From Karalla daura (Eukaryota > Chordata > Actinopteri > Chaetodontiformes > Leiognathidae), in contig CM055211.1 in the NCBI GenBank assembly GCA_029224185.1, positions 994,058 through 1,058,057 of the forward strand: a DNA stretch of 64,000 nucleotides. Direction: 5' to 3'. The translations under genes were made by a program, and so were the position numbers. Positions 59,901-64,000 of the stretch are shown here, one piece after another. Position 1 is the first letter of the stretch. The number at the start of each line of letters is the position of its first letter. A model generated the notes under the pieces. It saw only the letters and a list, made by a program, of their open reading frames with translations, had not been told where the DNA came from and did no database searches.

Positions 59901-62900
59901 TATTGCCAAATCAGGAGAAGTCAAAGCTGGCAATACCAGTCAAAGAAGTAAAAGCAAAAGATATGTTCAAATGCAAGGTGTCCAACCGAGTCAGCAGTGC
60001 ATCCAGTGAAGGCGTGGACCCGAGATGCAAGGCGTCTGGTCGGTATCACTCAGTTGTGGTTACGTTTCTGTGACCGGCTCAGCATGTTAACCCGATTGAA
60101 ATTACACAGCTGTATCAACAAGAATACAAATGATTAGGTTGGTTGAATATAGACCTGTCTGCTGATCAACTCCTGAATAGCTAAGAAATGATTTGCACCA
60201 ACACTCTTTTTTTTTTCTGTTTAAGAAAACACTTCTTTTTGGCCTGATAACCCATTCGGGAACGACATATGGTTCGTCATTGGTGGTGGAGCAGGTATGC
60301 TCGCCCTAAGGTTTAACGTTTGATGCAATTACTCGATTGAATGACACAAACGAGTAATCGTCATTACATATCCGGATCAGGTGTTGTGCTGCTGCTGATC
60401 ATCATCACCATCGCTTGCTGCATCCAGAGAAGAATCAAAAGGCGCAGGCAACAGAAAGGTACGTCTTTTTTTCCCTCTCCGAAAGTCGAAGCGTCAACAC
60501 TCGCAAAAGCTCGGTGGAAAGGGGAAGTAGGGCGTGGATGGAGGTTGCGGGTACAAATCCCAGACGGACCAAGCTTGTTCTCATCTAAAGTTGTCTCATG
60601 TCCACTAAAAACTGCCACTACGCATGAGTGAGCGTCTGTATGTGCCTTACCAGCTCGGTATTCATTTAGACTAGTTCCTGTGATTTGCTAGTGTGTCGGT
60701 GACTCTCTTTTTTTGATGATTTAATACACATTTGCCACAATTACTACATTATTTCAGCATCCATCTAGACAATTTGAAAGATAGTACAAAGATCCAGGGG
60801 CGGAAGCCGTGAACTGTATGTTTACTACAGTCCAATACGTGCTCTGAACAGCTGCACTGCTCACACACGCTGGATAATAGCACAGTTTTACCCTCATTTC
60901 TGGAAAAATGTGGAAAAATATGGTCTGTATCATCTAGAAAAATATCACTGTCAGATGATGTTGTCTTGCTGGTTCCTTCGAGCCAGGACCTCCAGCATGC
61001 GCTGGAGGCAGTTTGCAGCCAGGTGTGAAGCAGCTGGATTGATAGATGGAGGGATGGATGGATCACTGTCCGCCATCAAAGCACGACCTGGGTGGCAGGG
61101 CTGATCATTGATCGGTAGGGTTGTGGAGGATCTCCAGATCCTCAGGCAATTCATCGCGGGGTGTGAGCATTGAGGGGGAGAATGGCTTTATTCAAGAAGA
61201 CATCATCGTTACACAGCCAAGCAGAATAATCGCTGCAGGGTTTCATCAAGCTTCCCAGACGCAACGTCACCATTGTTTTCCAAAGCGCATTCAACATCAC
61301 TGACATTTCTAATTGGGCCTGATGCCAACATTTGAGTAGCCTGATCCTCGCCTCCAATGAGTCAGTCCAATATGGCCTGAGAGGTGGACCATTGGATTTA
61401 AGGGGGTGGGTATGTTTGTGGCATGAACAAAAGATTTTTGAGTCCATTTATGCTCAGGACTTAAATTTAGAAGTGCTGGTACACTCCCTGTGAACTTCAA
61501 GCACTGTCCAGCATTGCAGCAGAGAGAATAGGAAGGAGAGTGGAAAGGTACACATTTGGTACTACTAAAACCTGAGGAAGAGTGACACATAACCTAAGCA
61601 GAAGTGTGTGTTTGTGGTAATTACCGTCGGAATGAGGCAGCAAATAAGGAAGTGCATTCAAATTCCAGTCGCCATTGTTGGCACACAGGGTGCCCTCTGG
61701 GTCCGTTCCCACGTACCTGACTTAAATCATTCAGGTTTTTGCTCCTTCTCTTCCACCCAAGAACACCGTCTGGCATTGGCATCCCTATGCACAAGGCGCT
61801 CATAGTACAGATTGTTTTTCTTCGTGGGCCCCTGACGGTGGAACGAACTATCGAACACCATCAGAGTGGGTAGAACCCTCTCTATCTTCACAAACCTGTC
61901 AAAGATGCCCCATCTTCTGAGAGCATTTCCTTTCCTAACCACTGCTTTCACACCTCTTGACAAAAGCACCCGTCTGCACTTCTCCTTTACTCCCTATCTT
62001 GAGCCCCTTGTGGCGTCCTGTTGTACCGTGGAGCGCTAATGCTGCCTCAGTTGGACAAAAGCATCTGTCAAATGAGTGCACGTAACGCCATGCAAACGAA
62101 AAAGTAGAAACTGTTGAAGAACTTGGCTTAAATGATGGACTCACCACCGACCCTTCGTCCTCTTTGTCAAAAGACGAGGAGGAGCTCCGTCTGGAGTTCC
62201 ACGGTCCCAATCACCGCCAGCATCAGCATAGTCATCCCCCCGATGAGCAACATCATCACCATCACCACCAGCACCAAAATCAGCATCACCTCCGGCAGCA
62301 GCAGCCAGCAGGCCACACCGGACCCCGGCAGCAACGCTCCAAACAGCAGCGCCCTCAGCAGCGTCCCCGAGCCCCCGAGCACCCCAGCGGCCGGCCCCTG
62401 CCTCAGCCCAGAGCAGCCACCCAGGTAGGCTCCACTCCTGCGCCTCTGCCCTTCAACCTCGAGGTTCAGTCGGGTCCCAGGTCCCCAGCAGATGCATCCA
62501 AGCGGTGGACGAGTTCAACGCAAATGTGATCCAGTAACCGAAGGACACCCAAAGAATACCGGCACATATTTCCCAAAACATGATCAGCTTTTATCCTGCA
62601 AAAAAGCGGTTCAGTCAGTCAGGGAAAAGCAAATGAACCCAAAAAAATAAGCAAGTTTTGCTGAAGACAGACACTGAGGCAAAAACTTGCAACCGACTTG
62701 TAACTTGCAACGAAGATTGTCAACAAGACGATTCATTTCAGTTGCTGTTGGGATCTGGTATTTTTAGATTCAAACATGTATCGTCTTGAGGATTTACGCC
62801 TGTTCGTTTGTTGCAGCTTTGTAGAAATGCAGAAAAAAAAGCCTTGTGTCAGATACAGTGGTTCATGGCTGCAGATATTAGAGCTATCATAGTGACAGGG

Positions 62901-63642
62901 GACAATGACATTGGCTCATAGCAGGTCATTACTTTACACTGCAGAGGAATCACTTTCAGGCCATTCCACTGGGTCATGTGACTATTCTTTATTGGATATG
63001 CACACGAGTCTGAGACGGTTTGGAGGTCAATGGACACATGCAAACATCTGTAGTTATGGAGAAATAAAGCAATAGCAAAGCAACAGATAAGGATCTCAAG
63101 TTGTAACCCGAGGCCTCAGGTTCAAACCCGCTCCACAGTCGAAGTGCGCCTCAGCAGGGCACCTCATCCCAATTGCTCCCCAGCAGCTGCAGTGCCTGAA
63201 TGAACTTCCCCAATGATGTTTCCATTGTATTCTGTTCATGCCAGGTCATGAGATTGTCATAGTCCAGGTGTGTCCTTGCAGAGGTTGCGGTCTGACCCAG
63301 TCCCCTGACTCACAATTCTATGAGTGTCATGGCATTTAGGCAGACGAAGCTGCGAGTTACAGCTACATACTAAAATCAGTGACAGCACACAGTTCCTGAG
63401 CCGGTAGATGTGTCACTGCTTCCAACAATATCTTCTTGCGACACATTTTGACTTGTGAAAGGAAGTCGGCGTCTTCGTACATGTTTTTGAAGCACAGAAA
63501 AACAGCTGCCAGGCTGCAAAGTGCCCGTAACTCATCCAGTGCTTCTTTTCAGGGTGCCAGGCCGGCGGAGAGTGTCGACGACGACCAACCTCCTCCTCTT
63601 CCTCAGCCAAGGAAGAAAGCGCCCAAAACCCCAAAAGTGTGA
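57000..63642 (+). CDS. cd2: CD2-like immunoglobulin-superfamily receptor
   Basis: CD2 is a T/NK-cell adhesion and costimulatory receptor. Exons: 57000-57066, 58824-59105, 59208-59293, 59861-60038, 60226-60294, 60381-60458, 62174-62424, 63553-63642. They join in frame to 366 residues. Order: signal peptide (MAAISSITALLLCC); V-like D1 with LKWKLDSK, LRLKNVDASMQG and no B-F disulphide (F strand GQYTSEVHN), as in CD2; C2-like D2 with four cysteines (ESIC, EFTC, MFKCKVSN, DPRC) in the CD2 pattern; one ENTS glycosylation sequon; a transmembrane segment (VVLLLIIITIACC) and an RRIKRRRQQK stop-transfer; then a tail starting DEEEL, a six-His run, and PLPQPR twice. Human CD2 has NDEELE and PPLPRPR in matching places. 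An in-frame ATG at 56949 would add 17 residues. D2 is split by an intron. Other CD2/SLAM-family members are the alternative; the tail favours CD2. Confidence 0.82.
60520..60580 (+). repeat. SINE-like fragment in a cd2-like intron
   Basis: GGTTGCGGGTACAAATCCCA followed by GACGGACCAAGC resembles a tRNA-like B-box region of a fish SINE. No complete tRNA fold is present. Confidence 0.4.
61730..62090 (+). mobile_element. L2-type LINE 3' end remnant
   Basis: The plus strand has a C-terminal polymerase block (WNELSNTIRVGRTLSIF) followed within 200 bp by ACAAAAGCATCTGTCAAATG, the characteristic 3' tail of fish L2-like elements. It lies just upstream of the cd2-like cytoplasmic-tail exon. Frames are broken. 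Confidence 0.7.
63090..63200 (+). repeat. SINE-like dispersed repeat
   Basis: AGGTTCAAACCCGCTCC, then GTGCGCCTCAGCAGGGCACC, then CCCAATTGCTCCCC is a copy of the abundant teleost repeat also seen near 37924 and 50215. It lies in the last cd2-like intron. Confidence 0.55.
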
Positions 63643-63835
63643 CACCGTGTGAGTGTTGTCGGTGTGGCGGTTTCGGTCTTGATTCATATGTTATTCATAC
63701 ATTATTCATACTTAAAACGAGGAAAAAACGCATCCTATCTCTATAGCACTTCTGACTTCTGTCTCCTCAAATGAATCAAGTCAATACATATGTAAACACA
63801 TAAATAAATACATACGTACATACTTACACACACAA

Positions 63836-63878
63836 ACATATATATATATATACACATGTATATATATATATATATGTT
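63836..63878. repeat. (TA)n microsatellite
   Basis: Two TA runs separated by CACATG. A (CA)n run follows at about 63949-63972. Confidence 0.85.
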
Positions 63879-63939
63879 ATATGAGCAGGACTGTGCGGTA
63901 TGGAGGCTCAACGGAGATCCTACCAAGCTCATCACAATG

Positions 63940-63977
<38 letters not shown>

Positions 63978-64000
63978 AACACACATATACCCTAACCCTG

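Noticed and set aside
60520..60580. Possible tRNA gene
   Set aside because: Only a B-box-like stretch is present; no acceptor stem or anticodon arm can be drawn.

Overview
This window looks like nuclear DNA of a compact-genome ray-finned fish, probably a percomorph. The evidence is split, spliced vertebrate genes with short GT-AG introns, very frequent (CA)n and homopolymer C/G tracts, remnants of teleost LINE and SINE-like repeats, and the vertebrate-conserved FAM184A-PLN neighbourhood. The species cannot be fixed from the sequence alone.

Five protein genes alternate in strand. (1) ndc80 (+), 184-4476, is 15 coding exons in 4.3 kb; its first coding exon lies before the window. (2) A SATB-family gene (-), 14387-9860, is 9 coding exons with ULD, CUTL, CUT1, CUT2 and homeodomain. 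It is most like SATB2 but strongly diverged, with Lys in place of the homeodomain recognition-helix Asn51. (3) fam184a (+), 19711-37684, is 23 visible coding exons of a long coiled-coil protein. (4) pln (-), 42792-42631, encodes phospholamban in one coding exon. (5) A CD2-like immunoglobulin receptor (+), 57000-63642, is 8 coding exons that join in frame to a 366-residue protein: signal peptide, disulphide-less V-like domain, four-cysteine C2 domain, transmembrane segment, and a His/Pro-rich tail carrying two PLPQPR motifs.

Between the genes lie long stretches with no gene I recognise: 4.8-9.5 kb, 14.9-19.2 kb, 37.7-42.5 kb and 42.8-56.9 kb. They hold microsatellites, including a 414-bp CTGT/CTAT/CCAT compound array; decayed LINE reverse-transcriptase pieces at 6.75, 36.5, 52.2, 55.1 and 61.7 kb; dispersed SINE-like units; a 66-bp tandem repeat at 41.05 kb; and short interstitial telomere-type CCCTAA runs.

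The genes do not form one pathway. ndc80 acts at kinetochores, the SATB gene in chromatin, pln in the sarcoplasmic reticulum, and the CD2-like gene on the surface of (presumably) lymphocytes; fam184a is poorly characterised. The most interesting items are the CD2-like gene beside pln, which is not where mammals keep CD2, and the SATB protein with an altered homeodomain and no acidic tail.
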